From contig NZ_HE978638.1 in NCBI RefSeq assembly GCF_000312105.1, forward strand, positions 612,386 to 676,385: a DNA stretch of 64,000 nt. The letters run 5' to 3'. Source of the DNA: Aeromicrobium massiliense JC14. GTDB lineage: Bacteria; Actinomycetota; Actinomycetes; Propionibacteriales; Nocardioidaceae. This document shows, in pieces, positions 30,132 through 38,623 of this stretch; positions within the stretch are counted from its first letter, which is position 1; the number at the start of each line of letters is the position of its first letter. The translations under genes were made by a program, and so were the position numbers. The notes under the pieces were generated by a model, which saw only the letters and a program-made list of their open reading frames with translations, did no database searches and had not been told where the DNA came from.

Positions 30132-32360
30132 ATGACCGAGCAGGACAAGGGCATCGTCGAGAAGGGCGCCGAGCTGGCGGCCGGGGTGGCGGCCCAGGTG
30201 AAGAACGCCGTGACGCCGGGAGCGAACACCGTCCCGGGCGTCCCGAACAGCATCACGCCGACCGTCGAGGAGCCGACCACGCCGCGCGAGCCGCTCGAGC
30301 AGCAGCCCGGCCACCACGGCCCCGACGCGTACTCGCCGACCGGCGTGCCGTCCGGCGAGACCGAGGACGCCGCCCAGCAGGGCGCCTACCTGACCACCGC
30401 GCAGGGCGTTCCGCTGCGCGACACCGACCACTCGCTCAAGGCCGGGGCGCGCGGGCCGGTGCTCCTGCAGGACCACCACCTGCGCGAGAAGATCATGCAC
30501 TTCGACCACGAGCGGATCCCCGAGCGCGTGGTGCACGCCCGCGGTGCGGCCGCGCACGGCGTCTTCCGCTCCAACGGCAAGGCGTCGCGCATCACCAAGG
30601 CGGCGTTCCTGCAGGAGGGCGTCGAGACGCCCGTCTTCACGCGCTTCTCCACGGTGCTCGGGTCGCGCGGCTCGGCCGACACCGTCCGCGACACCCGGGG
30701 CTTCGCGACGAAGTTCTACACGTCCGAGGGCGTCTACGACTTGGTGGCCAACAACATCCCGGTCTTCTTCATCCAGGACGGCATCAAGTTCCCCGACGTC
30801 ATCCACGCCGGCAAGCCGCACCCGGACGTCGAGATCCCCCAGGCCCAGAGCGCGCACGACACCTTCTGGGACTTCGTGTCGCTGCACACCGAGGCGCAGC
30901 ACCACGCCATCTGGAACATGTCCGACCGCGGCATCCCGCGCTCGTACCGGATGATGGAGGGCTTCGGCGTCCACACCTTCCGCCTGGTCAACGCCGCGGG
31001 CGAGACGTCGCTGGTCAAGTTCCACTGGAAGCCGCGCCTCGGCGTGCACTCGCTGACGTGGGAGGAGGCCCAGATCGCCGCCGGCGTCGACCCCGACCTG
31101 CACCGCCGCGACCTCGCCGACGCCATCGCGTCGGTCGCCTACCCGGAGTGGGACTTCGGCGTGCAGGTCTTCCCCGACACGCCCGACCAGACGTTCGAGG
31201 GCATCGACCTGCTCGACCCGACCAAGATCGTGCCCGAGGAGCTCGCGCCGGTCGAGGTCATCGGCACGATGCAGCTCGACGCCAACCCGAGCAACTACTT
31301 CGCCGAGACCGAGCAGGTGGCCTACCACGCGGGCCACTTCGTGCCGGGCATCGAGCCGACGGACGACCCGCTGCTCGCGGCACGGCTGTTCTCCTACCTC
31401 GACACGCAGCTGACGCGCCTGGGCGGGCCGAACTTCTCGCAGATCCCGATCAACCGGCCGCACTCGCCGGTCAACGACATGTTCCGCGACGGGTTCCACC
31501 AGGACGCCGTGCACAAGGGCGTCGCGCCGTACAAGCCCAACTCGCTCGACGGCGGGTGCCCGTTCCTGGCCGGCGAGGACGTCTCGGCGTTCATCGACGT
31601 GCCGGTCGCGGTGGAGGGGCGCAAGGTCCGGGAGGCGCCGGCGTCCTTCGACGACCACTTCAGCCAGACCCGGATGTTCTACCGGAGCCTGACGAAGGTC
31701 GAGCAGGACCACGTGAAGGACGCCTACTCCTTCGAGCTCGGCAAGTGCTACGAGCAGGCGATCAAGGAGCGCCAGCTGCAGTGCCTGGCCAACATCGACG
31801 CCGACCTGTGCCAGGCCGTCGCCGACCGGCTCGGCCTGCCGGCGCCCGAGCCGACGATCCAGGTCGCCGACCTCCCGCCGAGCCCCGCGCTGTCGCAGGT
31901 CGGCGGCACGTGGCCGCCCGACGGCCGCCTGCTGGGCATCGTGGTGACCGACGTCGACCGCAGCCTCGACGGCGTGCGGGCGGTGCGCGACGCCGCGTTC
32001 GCCGCCGGCATGGTGCCCATCGTCGTGGCGCCCCGCGGCGGGATGCTCGAGGACGGCTCGGGTGCGCCGGTGCCCGTGCAGCGCACCTTCCAGACGGTGC
32101 GCTCGATCGAGCTGGACGCCGTCCTGGTCGCCGGCGGGGGAGACGCGTCGCGCCACCCCGAGATCGCGATCCTGCTGTCCGAGGCCTACCGCCACGGCAA
32201 GGCGATCGCCGGCTGGGACAGCCCGGAGGACACGCTCACCGCTGGTGGCGTGCCGGTCAACGGCCCGGGCGTCGCGCTCGAGCCGGACGGACCGGCCGCG
32301 CTGACCCGGATCAGCCAGCTCATGGCGACCCACCGCGTGTGGGAGCGGCACGCCTCCTGA
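30132..32360 (+). CDS. katE: large-subunit catalase HPII
   Basis: The 742-residue catalase has the heme-pocket motif RVVHARGAAAHG (catalytic His135), NNIPVFFIQD with the catalytic Asn, and the proximal heme Tyr in RLFSYLDTQLTRLG (about 422). A C-terminal flavodoxin/DJ-1-like domain (LLGIVVTDVDRSLDGVRAVR to the end) marks the large clade 2 type. It turns hydrogen peroxide into water and oxygen in the cytoplasm. The N-terminus (first 35 residues, KGAELAAGVAAQVKNAV) is an extra amphipathic helix. GGGGGAGACCAC precedes the ATG. Neighbours are small stress-type genes. Confidence 0.95.
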   Translation: MTEQDKGIVEKGAELAAGVAAQVKNAVTPGANTVPGVPNSITPTVEEPTTPREPLEQQPGHHGPDAYSPTGVPSGETEDAAQQGAYLTTAQGVPLRDTDHSLKAGARGPVLLQDHHLREKIMHFDHERIPERVVHARGAAAHGVFRSNGKASRITKAAFLQEGVETPVFTRFSTVLGSRGSADTVRDTRGFATKFYTSEGVYDLVANNIPVFFIQDGIKFPDVIHAGKPHPDVEIPQAQSAHDTFWDFVSLHTEAQHHAIWNMSDRGIPRSYRMMEGFGVHTFRLVNAAGETSLVKFHWKPRLGVHSLTWEEAQIAAGVDPDLHRRDLADAIASVAYPEWDFGVQVFPDTPDQTFEGIDLLDPTKIVPEELAPVEVIGTMQLDANPSNYFAETEQVAYHAGHFVPGIEPTDDPLLAARLFSYLDTQLTRLGGPNFSQIPINRPHSPVNDMFRDGFHQDAVHKGVAPYKPNSLDGGCPFLAGEDVSAFIDVPVAVEGRKVREAPASFDDHFSQTRMFYRSLTKVEQDHVKDAYSFELGKCYEQAIKERQLQCLANIDADLCQAVADRLGLPAPEPTIQVADLPPSPALSQVGGTWPPDGRLLGIVVTDVDRSLDGVRAVRDAAFAAGMVPIVVAPRGGMLEDGSGAPVPVQRTFQTVRSIELDAVLVAGGGDASRHPEIAILLSEAYRHGKAIAGWDSPEDTLTAGGVPVNGPGVALEPDGPAALTRISQLMATHRVWERHAS

Positions 32361-32368
32361 TCGTCGAT

Positions 32369-32402
32369 CCCGGTCGGGACGGTTCGACTCGTCCCGACCG
32401 GG
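32369..32402 (+). terminator. terminator after katE
   Basis: A perfect 12-bp stem CCCGGTCGGGAC/GTCCCGACCGGG with a 10-base loop begins 8 bases after the katE stop. Confidence 0.75.
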
Positions 32403-32415
32403 GTACGGCCCGGGC

Positions 32416-32634
32416 ATGACTGACACGAACATCGATCTCGAGGCCATCCAGAACGTCGTCGACCGGGTCACGTCCTGGCAGGACGGCGCCACCGAGGGCA
32501 CCGTCGAGGACGAGCTGCGCAAGGGCTTCACGGAGGCCGGCGTGCAGGTCTCCGACGACCACGTCACGAAGCTCGCCGACGCCATCCAGGACAAGCACGG
32601 CGCCGTCGACGCCGCCGAGGTCATCGGACGATGA
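32416..32634 (+). CDS. small acidic helical protein, unknown
   Basis: The 72-residue protein looks like two or three helices (IQNVVDRVTSWQDGATEG, then VEDELRKGFTEAGVQVSDDH, then VTKLADAIQD). No Cys, signal or membrane segment. Its stop overlaps the start of the PNPOx-like gene by 4 bases (ATGA), so the two are coupled. It lies only 13 bases past the katE terminator. Function unknown. Confidence 0.65.
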   Translation: MTDTNIDLEAIQNVVDRVTSWQDGATEGTVEDELRKGFTEAGVQVSDDHVTKLADAIQDKHGAVDAAEVIGR

Positions 32635-33131
32635 GCGAGGCCGAGGGCCACGACGAGCAGCGGGCCAAGCTGGTCGAGCTGACGAAGGACGCGCGCATCG
32701 CGTTCCTCACCACGCGCGACGAGCACGGCCACCTGGTCGGACGTCCCATGGCCCGCCAGGACGTCGACCTCGACGCCGACCTGTGGTTCATCACCGAGCG
32801 CGACTCGCGCAAGGTCGCCCACATCGCGGCCGACCCCAAGGTTGGCGTCACCCTCGGCACGTCCGACTCGTGGGTGTCGCTCTCGGGCGTCGCCAGCGTG
32901 GTCGACGACAACGAGAAGCTGCACGAACTGTGGAACCAGTTCACCGACGCCTGGCTGCCCGAGGGCCCCGACAGCCCCAACGCCGTGCTCATCCACGTCC
33001 GCGCCGACCAGGCCGAGTACTGGTCGCCGCCGGTCGGCGGACGGGTCGCGACGCTGGTGAGCCTGATCAAGTCCAAGGTCACCGGCCAGCGCTACGACGG
33101 GGGCGACAACCAGGTCGTCACCGACCTGTGA
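32631..33131 (+). CDS. pyridoxamine 5'-phosphate oxidase-like general stress protein (GS26 type)
   Basis: This 166-residue split-barrel flavin-fold protein has KDARIAFLTTRDEHGHLVGR at the start, then DLWFITERDSRKVAHIAADP and VSLSGVASVVDDNEKLHELW. This is the general stress protein 26 branch, which binds FMN or FAD and is induced by stress in Bacillus and other bacteria; the reaction is not known. It lies after a coupled small gene and 8 bases before a DUF4235 gene. Confidence 0.85.
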   Translation: MSEAEGHDEQRAKLVELTKDARIAFLTTRDEHGHLVGRPMARQDVDLDADLWFITERDSRKVAHIAADPKVGVTLGTSDSWVSLSGVASVVDDNEKLHELWNQFTDAWLPEGPDSPNAVLIHVRADQAEYWSPPVGGRVATLVSLIKSKVTGQRYDGGDNQVVTDL

Positions 33132-33139
33132 GGAGGACC

Positions 33140-33436
33140 ATGACCGAGAAGCGCAACAAGTCGAAGTCGGCCAAGCTGCTCTACCGACCGGTGGGCATCG
33201 TCGGGTCGATCGCCGCTGGCCTCGTTGCCAGCGCCATCTTCAAGCAGGTCTGGAAGAAGGCCGCGCACGGCGACGGCGCCGACCCCCCGACGCCGCTCGA
33301 GAGCGAGTACCCGCTCAAGGAGATCCTGACGGCCGCCGCCATCCAGGGCGTCATCTACGCCGTCGTGAAGGCGCTCGTCGATCGCGGTGGAGCCCGCGCG
33401 TTCGAGAAGGCCACCGGGGACTGGCCCGGCAGCTGA
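33140..33436 (+). CDS. DUF4235 membrane protein
   Basis: The 98-residue protein has two hydrophobic segments (VGIVGSIAAGLVASAIFKQV and ILTAAAIQGVIYAVVKALV), with the family mark FKQVWKKA and a terminal RGGARAFEKATGDWP. DUF4235 proteins are common in actinobacteria and unknown in function. AGGAGGACC is an excellent ribosome site. It is in tandem with the stress protein gene. Confidence 0.85.
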   Translation: MTEKRNKSKSAKLLYRPVGIVGSIAAGLVASAIFKQVWKKAAHGDGADPPTPLESEYPLKEILTAAAIQGVIYAVVKALVDRGGARAFEKATGDWPGS

Positions 33437-33451
33437 CGGGTAGCGGGTGCG

Positions 33452-33457
33452 TAGACT
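33452..33457 (+). promoter_or_regulatory. -10 element of a leaderless transcript
   Basis: TAGACT ends 8 bases before the ATG at 33465. It rules against the GTG further upstream (33447) as the start. Confidence 0.45.
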
Positions 33458-33464
33458 CGGCGCG

Positions 33465-34115
33465 ATGTCATCCTTCGTCGACGCCGAGTCTCGCACCGCG
33501 CCCTCCCTCGCCCAGGTGCTCGACCTCGGGGCGAAGGGCATGCTGGTCCTGCTGTCGGCGATGGCCGCGCTCGACCCGGCGGGTGCGAACCTCGAGGGCA
33601 AGGCGGCCGAACTGCGCGCGGTCGGCTACCCGGCGCTCGCGTTCACCATCCCGGCCCTCTGGTACGTGTTCTGGCGCGACCGGCCGTTCCCGTGGCTGGC
33701 CGACCTGCTGGTGACGATCACGTGCTTCAGCGACACGCTGGGCAACCGGATGGACCTGTACGACCAGATCGTCTGGTTCGACGACTGGATGCACTTCATG
33801 AACCCGGCGCTGCTCTGCGTCGCGGTGCTGCTGCTCAGCGTCCCCCGCGACGCGGGCTTCGGTGCCTGCCTCGAGCGCTCTCTGGCCTTCGGCGCGACGG
33901 CGGCCATCGCGTGGGAGATCGCCGAGTACTTCGCCTTCATCGCCACCTCCGACGAGCGTCGCGGCGCCTACACCGACACGCTCGGCGACCTCAGCGCCGG
34001 CATCCTCGGCTGCGTGCTGGCCGCGACCTTCGTGCACCTGGCCTGGCGCACCGGTCGCCTGCGCGAGCCCGGCCCGCTCGGCGGGCCCTCGCCGGTCGTG
34101 GCCGAGGCGCGCTAG
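33465..34115 (+). CDS. membrane protein, DUF2238-like
   Basis: The 216-residue protein has five or six helices. Acidic and His residues sit within membrane segments: DQIVWFDDWMHFMNPALL, then AWEIAEYFAFI and YTDTLGDLSAGILG. The D-H-F … E-x-x-E … DT-x-x-D pattern resembles DUF2238/YjdF proteins, whose function is unknown; conserved acidic residues in helices suggest metal or proton handling. The ATG is placed by the -10 element above. Confidence 0.7.
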   Translation: MSSFVDAESRTAPSLAQVLDLGAKGMLVLLSAMAALDPAGANLEGKAAELRAVGYPALAFTIPALWYVFWRDRPFPWLADLLVTITCFSDTLGNRMDLYDQIVWFDDWMHFMNPALLCVAVLLLSVPRDAGFGACLERSLAFGATAAIAWEIAEYFAFIATSDERRGAYTDTLGDLSAGILGCVLAATFVHLAWRTGRLREPGPLGGPSPVVAEAR

Positions 34116-34118
34116 CCG

Positions 34119-34322
34119 CTAGTAGGCGTCGGCGCGGCCGGTCGCCGGCAGCTCGACCCACTCGTCGCCGGACTGCTTCTGCAGCCGCACGCCGCGGCCC
34201 GGTTCCTCGTCCGGGCCCGACACCGGCGCGGACGCGCGCCACAGCACGGCCGCGCGGTCGTCGTCGTGCGTCGCGCTCGCCACGACGTGTCCGTCCTCGT
34301 TCACCAGTCGGTACTCAGGCAT
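34119..34322 (-). CDS. small protein of unknown function
   Basis: This 67-residue protein starts MPEYRLVNEDGHVVASATHD and continues VLWRASAPVSGP and VRLQKQSGDEWVELPA. The regular strand pattern suggests a small beta-rich domain. No membrane segment. It is convergent with the DUF2238-like gene (3 bases between stops). The upstream frame stays open but runs antisense to the next genes and is not used. Confidence 0.55.
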   Translation of the reverse strand: MPEYRLVNEDGHVVASATHDDDRAAVLWRASAPVSGPDEEPGRGVRLQKQSGDEWVELPATGRADAY

Positions 34323-34412
34323 GGGCCCACCGTGCCAGCGCCTCGCGGCCCGCGCGAGCCGAGCGGTGCGAATCCCGGACACACACGGCTGCCGGCTGGG
34401 AGGATGCCGGTC

Positions 34413-34898
34413 GTGTCCATCCCGCCGTTCCAGCCGGTCCCGCCGCCGTGGCCGCACCGCCGCCGCGACCCCTTGGGCTCGTGGGGCTGGCTCGTGCTCG
34501 CGGTGACGGCCCTGGGTCTGTCGGTCGTCTCGTTGCTGCCTCCGGACGACGCCGACGTCGACGCCTGGCGCAGCCACGGGACGGCCACGATCACCGACGA
34601 GACCTGCGTCGGCAGGTCGTGCGAGCTGACGGCGGACTTCGTCCCGGACAGCGGCGCCCCGACGCAGCGGGACGTCGACGCGACGGACCTCGACGCGGAG
34701 GTCGGCGACCGCGTCCGGGCCTGGTACTCGTGGAGGAACGAGACGGTGCACCAGCACGAGAAGGACGAAGCCCTGCCCCTCGGCGTCGGCCTCGTGCTCG
34801 TGGCGGGGAGCGCCGTCGCGACGATCGGTTGCGGCGCGTGGGTGCTCGTCGAGCACCGCCGTCGCAAGGCCTGGCACGCCGCGCATGGCCGAGGCTGA
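34413..34898 (+). CDS. two-helix membrane protein, DUF3592-like
   Basis: The 161-residue protein has a Pro-rich N-tail, a transmembrane helix (WGWLVLAVTALGLSVVSLL), an outer domain with THE motif TATITDETCVGRSCELTADF, and a second helix (GVGLVLVAGSAVATIGCGAW). The layout helix–beta domain–helix resembles DUF3592 proteins. The GTG at 34413 is preferred over the ATG at 34404 because GGGAGG is 9–10 bases before the GTG but touches the ATG. It overlaps the next gene by 14 bases. Confidence 0.65.
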   Translation: MSIPPFQPVPPPWPHRRRDPLGSWGWLVLAVTALGLSVVSLLPPDDADVDAWRSHGTATITDETCVGRSCELTADFVPDSGAPTQRDVDATDLDAEVGDRVRAWYSWRNETVHQHEKDEALPLGVGLVLVAGSAVATIGCGAWVLVEHRRRKAWHAAHGRG

Positions 34899-35391
34899 CG
34901 ACGACACGGCTGCCGGCCGCCACGCCGCCGACCCCCAGCCGCACTCCTGGTGGACGCACCTCAAGGCGCTCGGGACCGTGGTGGTCGCTCTCGTCCTGGG
35001 CGCGTTCTTCCTGCTCGACCTGCCCACGGACCGCGCTGCCGCCCGGGACGAGGGGGTGCCCGGCATCGTCACCGTGACGGACGAGTCGTGCGGTGGACGC
35101 GGCGGGTGCTCGTACGACGGCACGTTCGTCAGCCTCGACGGACGACTGCGCCTGGAGGACGCCTATCTCGTCGACGTCGGAGGCGAGGTCGGCGACAGGT
35201 TCGATGCGCAGTACTTCGCCTCGAACGACTCGGTGTACTCGGTCGGGTCCGGCGAGTGGAGGCTGTCGCTGGCCGCCGTCGCCGCCGCTGCCGCCTGGAT
35301 CGTGGGGTACGGCGTGTGGCTCCGCCGGGACGTCCGGCTCCGTCGCCGCCTGCGCCACGCCCGCGCCTCCGACGCCGGTCGCCCCGAGTAG
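34885..35391 (+). CDS. two-helix membrane protein, paralogue of the preceding gene
   Basis: The 168-residue protein shares layout and a motif with its neighbour: GIVTVTDESCGGRGGCSYDG against ATITDETCVGRSCELT, each with two close cysteines that may pair outside the cell, between two transmembrane helices. VDVGGEVGDRFDAQYFAS matches LDAEVGDRVRAWYSW. The 14-base overlap with the upstream gene suggests coupled translation. The TAG stop is part of the -10 element for thrS. Function unknown. Confidence 0.65.
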   Translation: MAEADDDTAAGRHAADPQPHSWWTHLKALGTVVVALVLGAFFLLDLPTDRAAARDEGVPGIVTVTDESCGGRGGCSYDGTFVSLDGRLRLEDAYLVDVGGEVGDRFDAQYFASNDSVYSVGSGEWRLSLAAVAAAAAWIVGYGVWLRRDVRLRRRLRHARASDAGRPE

Positions 35392-35394
35392 AGT
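35389..35394 (+). promoter_or_regulatory. -10 element for thrS
   Basis: TAGAGT predicts a start near 35401 and a leader of about 50 bases. No T-box antiterminator is visible in so short a leader. Confidence 0.35.
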
Positions 35395-35451
35395 CGTCGC
35401 CGAGCCGCGTGGCCCAGCCGTAGGGGCCGCCATGAACCGAAAGGCACACCT

Positions 35452-37425
35452 GTGTCCGACATCCGCATCACCGTCCTGACCGCCGACCAGCGCGAGGAGC
35501 GGACGGTGGAGACGGGCACGAGGGCCTGGCAGCTGTTCGACGACGCCGACGTCGTGGTGGCCCGCGTGAACGGCACGCTCGTCGACCTGTCGCACGAGCT
35601 GGCCGACGGTGACGAGGTCGAGGGCGTGCTCATCGGCAGCCCCGACGGCCTCGCCGTGCTGCGCCACTCGACCGCGCACGTCATGGCCCAGGCCGTGCAG
35701 GAGCTCGTCCCCGAGGCCAAGCTCGGCATCGGCCCGCCGGTCACCGACGGCTTCTACTACGACTTCGACGTCGCCGAGCCGTTCAAGCCCGAGGACCTCG
35801 AGAAGATCGAGTCCCGGATGCGCAAGATCGTCAAGGAGAACCAGAAGTTCGACCGCCGGCCGGTCTCCGACGACGACGCGCGCACCGAGCTCGCGGACGA
35901 GCCGTACAAGCTCGAGCTGATCGGGCTCAAGTCGTCCGCCGGCGACGCCGCCGAGGGCGCGAGCGTCGAGGTCGGCGAGGGCGGCCTGACGATCTACGAC
36001 AATCTCAACCGCAAGGGCGAGGTCGCGTGGAAGGACCTGTGCCGCGGTCCGCACCTGCCCACCACCAAGCGCATCCCCGCCTTCACGCTCATGCGCAGCG
36101 CCGCCGCGTACTGGCGCGGCGACGAGAAGAACAAGCAGCTCCAGCGCATCTACGGCACCGCGTGGCCGAGCAAGGACGCGCTGGACGCCTACCTGTTCCG
36201 GCTCGAGGAGGCCCAGCGCCGCGACCACCGCCGCCTGGGCCAGGAGCTGGACCTGTTCAGCTTCCCCGACGAGCTGGGCTCCGGCCTGCCGGTCTTCCAC
36301 CCCAAGGGCGGTGTGATCAAGCGCGAGATGGAGGACTACGTCCGCCGCCGGCACATCGAGGAGGGCTTCTCGTACGTCGGCACGCCGCACATCAGCAAGG
36401 ACGGGCTGTTCCACACGTCCGGCCACCTGCCGCACTACGCCGACACGATGTTCCCGCCGATGGAGTTCGAGGGCTCGAACTACCAGCTCAAGGCGATGAA
36501 CTGCCCGATGCACAACCTGATCTTCCAGTCGCGCCAGCGCTCGTACCGCGAGCTACCGCTGCGCCTGTTCGAGTTCGGCAGCGTGTACCGCTACGAGAAG
36601 TCCGGCGTCATCCACGGCCTCACCCGCGTGCGCGGTTTCGCCCAGGACGACTCACACTCCTACGTCACGCCCGAGCAGGCCCCGGCCGAGGTCAAGCACC
36701 TGCTCGACTTCATGCTCGGCGTGCTGCGCGACTTCGGCCTCGAGGACTTCTACCTCGAGCTCTCGACCCGCGGCGAGGGCGACAAGTTCATCGGCTCGGA
36801 CGAGGAGTGGGAGGTCGCCACCGACGTCCTGCGCCAGGTCTGCGAGGAGTCCGGGCTCGAGCTCGTGCCCGACCCGGGCGGAGCGGCGTTCTACGGCCCC
36901 AAGGTGTCGGTGCAGGCCAAGGACGCCATCGGCCGCACCTGGCAGATGGGCACCGTCCAGTACGACTTCAACCAGCCCGAGCGCTTCGGCCTGGAGTACG
37001 TCGCCGCCGACGGCACGCGCCAGCAGCCGGTGATGATCCACTCGGCCAAGTTCGGCTCGATCGAGCGGTTCCTGGGCGTGCTGGTCGAGCACTACGCCGG
37101 CGCCTTCCCCCCGTGGCTCGCACCCGTGCAGGTCGTCGGCATCCCGGTGGCCGAGCGCCACACCGACTACCTGTACGAGCTCGCCGACCGGCTCAAGCGT
37201 CACGGCGTGCGGGTCGAGGTCGACGAGTCCGACGAGCGGATGCAGAAGAAGATCCGCAACGCCCAGACGCAGAAGGTGCCGTTCATGGTGCTGGCCGGTG
37301 ACAAGGACGTGGAGGCGGGCGCGGTGTCGTTCCGCTTCCGCGACGGCACGCAGGAGAACGGCGTCGGTCTCGACGACGCGGTAGAGCGCATCCTCGCGGC
37401 CGTCCGCGACCGCGCGCAGGTCTGA
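35452..37425 (+). CDS. thrS: threonine–tRNA ligase
   Basis: The 657-residue enzyme has an N-terminal TGS domain, an editing domain ([12 protein letters not shown], and [13 protein letters not shown] with the Cys-x-x-x-His end), the class II catalytic core ([14 protein letters not shown] with the zinc Cys, [31 protein letters not shown]) and an anticodon domain ([19 protein letters not shown]). It charges tRNA-Thr and removes mischarged Ser. GTG start with AAAGG 7 bases before it. It starts the conserved thrS–HIT–pgsA group. Confidence 0.97.
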   Translation: MSDIRITVLTADQREERTVETGTRAWQLFDDADVVVARVNGTLVDLSHELADGDEVEGVLIGSPDGLAVLRHSTAHVMAQAVQELVPEAKLGIGPPVTDGFYYDFDVAEPFKPEDLEKIESRMRKIVKENQKFDRRPVSDDDARTELADEPYKLELIGLKSSAGDAAEGASVEVGEGGLTIYDNLNRKGEVAWKDLCRGPHLPTTKRIPAFTLMRSAAAYWRGDEKNKQLQRIYGTAWPSKDALDAYLFRLEEAQRRDHRRLGQELDLFSFPDELGSGLPVFHPKGGVIKREMEDYVRRRHIEEGFSYVGTPHISKDGLFHTSGHLPHYADTMFPPMEFEGSNYQLKAMNCPMHNLIFQSRQRSYRELPLRLFEFGSVYRYEKSGVIHGLTRVRGFAQDDSHSYVTPEQAPAEVKHLLDFMLGVLRDFGLEDFYLELSTRGEGDKFIGSDEEWEVATDVLRQVCEESGLELVPDPGGAAFYGPKVSVQAKDAIGRTWQMGTVQYDFNQPERFGLEYVAADGTRQQPVMIHSAKFGSIERFLGVLVEHYAGAFPPWLAPVQVVGIPVAERHTDYLYELADRLKRHGVRVEVDESDERMQKKIRNAQTQKVPFMVLAGDKDVEAGAVSFRFRDGTQENGVGLDDAVERILAAVRDRAQV

Positions 37426-37426
37426 C

Positions 37427-37933
37427 GTGGCCGACGACCTCGAGCGGCTCTGGGTGCCGTACCGGCTGGCGTACGTCCGCGGGGAGGCCGGTGACCCCGC
37501 GGACGACCGCTGCCCGTTCTGCGTCATGGTCGACGAGCCGGCCGAGGACGATCTGGTGGTGCACCGGGGGAGCGAGGCGTTCGTCGCGCTCAACCTGTAC
37601 CCGTACAACCCCGGTCACCTCATGGTGCTGCCGAACCGGCACGTCGCCGACTACGCGGACCTGACGCCGAGCGAGACCGTCGAGGTCGCCGAGCTCACGC
37701 AGCAGGCGCTGCGGGTGATCCGCCGGGTGAGCCAGCCGCACGGGTTCAACCTCGGCATCAACCTGGGTGGCGTCGCGGGCGGCTCGCTCTCGGCCCACCT
37801 GCACCAGCACGTCGTGCCCCGCTGGGGCGGCGACGCCAACTTCATGACCGTGGTCGGCAAGGCCAAGACGATGAACCAGGTCCTCGAGGACACCTGCGCC
37901 ATGCTGCGCGAGGCCTGGACCGAGGAGGACTAG
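37427..37933 (+). CDS. HIT family nucleotide phosphorylase/hydrolase (Ap4A phosphorylase-like)
   Basis: The 168-residue HIT protein has a Cys pair CPFC (residues 29–32), NLYPYNPGHLMVLPNRHV, and the catalytic HLHQHVVPRW with His124, His126 and His128. The mycobacterial homologue next to thrS (Rv2613c) was shown to split diadenosine tetraphosphate by phosphorolysis, so the same role is likely. GTG start one base after the thrS stop; its stop shares a base with the pgsA start (TAGTG), so all three are coupled. Confidence 0.9.
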   Translation: MADDLERLWVPYRLAYVRGEAGDPADDRCPFCVMVDEPAEDDLVVHRGSEAFVALNLYPYNPGHLMVLPNRHVADYADLTPSETVEVAELTQQALRVIRRVSQPHGFNLGINLGGVAGGSLSAHLHQHVVPRWGGDANFMTVVGKAKTMNQVLEDTCAMLREAWTEED

Positions 37934-38571
37934 TGCTCGAGCGATTCCGTGGCTTCTGGACGAAGATCATGTCGTACCCGGCCGACGCCATGCTCAAGGT
38001 CGGCATCACGCCCGACCAGGTGACGATCGTCGGCACGCTCGGCGTGTCGGCCGGCGCGCTGTGGTTCTACCCGCGCGGCGAGTTCTTCGTCGGCACGCTG
38101 GTCATCACGCTGTTCGTGTTCTCCGACCTCATGGACGGCTACATGGCACGCAAGACCGGCCAGGCCAGCAAGTGGGGGGCGTTCCTGGACTCCACGCTCG
38201 ACCGCGTCGGCGACGCCGCCGTGTTCGGCGGGCTGGTCGTCTACTACGCGATCGGCGACCGCGAGACGCAGCTCGGTGATGCCGACCTGTACCTGTGGCT
38301 GAGCCTGGCCTGCCTGGTGCTGGGCAACCTCACGTCCTACGCCCGCGCCCGCGCCGAGTCGCTGGGCATGCAGGCGAAGGGCGGCATCGCGGAGCGCTCG
38401 GACCGCCTCGTCTCGATCCTGGTGATGACCGGCCTGTCGGGCCTGTTCGACACCCCGGCCCTGCGCGAGGTCACGCTGTGGGCGCTCGCCGTCGCCAGCC
38501 TGGTCACCGTCGTGCAGCGGATGCTCATCGTCCGCAAGCAGGCGGTGGCCGACCCCGGCCTGCCGTCCTAG
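37933..38571 (+). CDS. pgsA: phosphatidylinositol phosphate synthase (CDP-alcohol phosphatidyltransferase)
   Basis: The 212-residue membrane enzyme has six helices and the complete family signature D-x2-DG-x2-AR-x8-G-x3-D-x3-D at Asp65, Asp68, Arg73, Gly82, Asp86 and Asp90. Its place after thrS–HIT identifies it as the actinobacterial enzyme that joins CDP-diacylglycerol with inositol 3-phosphate, the first step toward phosphatidylinositol. The mannoside genes that often follow are absent here; a strong terminator comes directly after the stop. Confidence 0.9.
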   Translation: MLERFRGFWTKIMSYPADAMLKVGITPDQVTIVGTLGVSAGALWFYPRGEFFVGTLVITLFVFSDLMDGYMARKTGQASKWGAFLDSTLDRVGDAAVFGGLVVYYAIGDRETQLGDADLYLWLSLACLVLGNLTSYARARAESLGMQAKGGIAERSDRLVSILVMTGLSGLFDTPALREVTLWALAVASLVTVVQRMLIVRKQAVADPGLPS

Positions 38572-38582
38572 GACGCACGTGA

Positions 38583-38615
38583 CGGCGGGGCGGACCGATA
38601 CGGTCCGCCCCGCCG
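38583..38615. terminator. bidirectional terminator between pgsA and the AztD-like gene
   Basis: A perfect 15-bp stem (CGGCGGGGCGGACCG and its complement) closes an ATA loop 12 bases after the pgsA stop and 9 bases past the opposite-strand stop. Confidence 0.8.
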
Positions 38616-38623
38616 TCGTCGTG

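Noticed and set aside
35392-35451. T-box riboswitch before thrS (also looked for before alaS and hisS)
   Set aside because: The thrS leader is only about 50 bases and alaS and hisS are translationally coupled to upstream genes; no specifier or antiterminator is possible.
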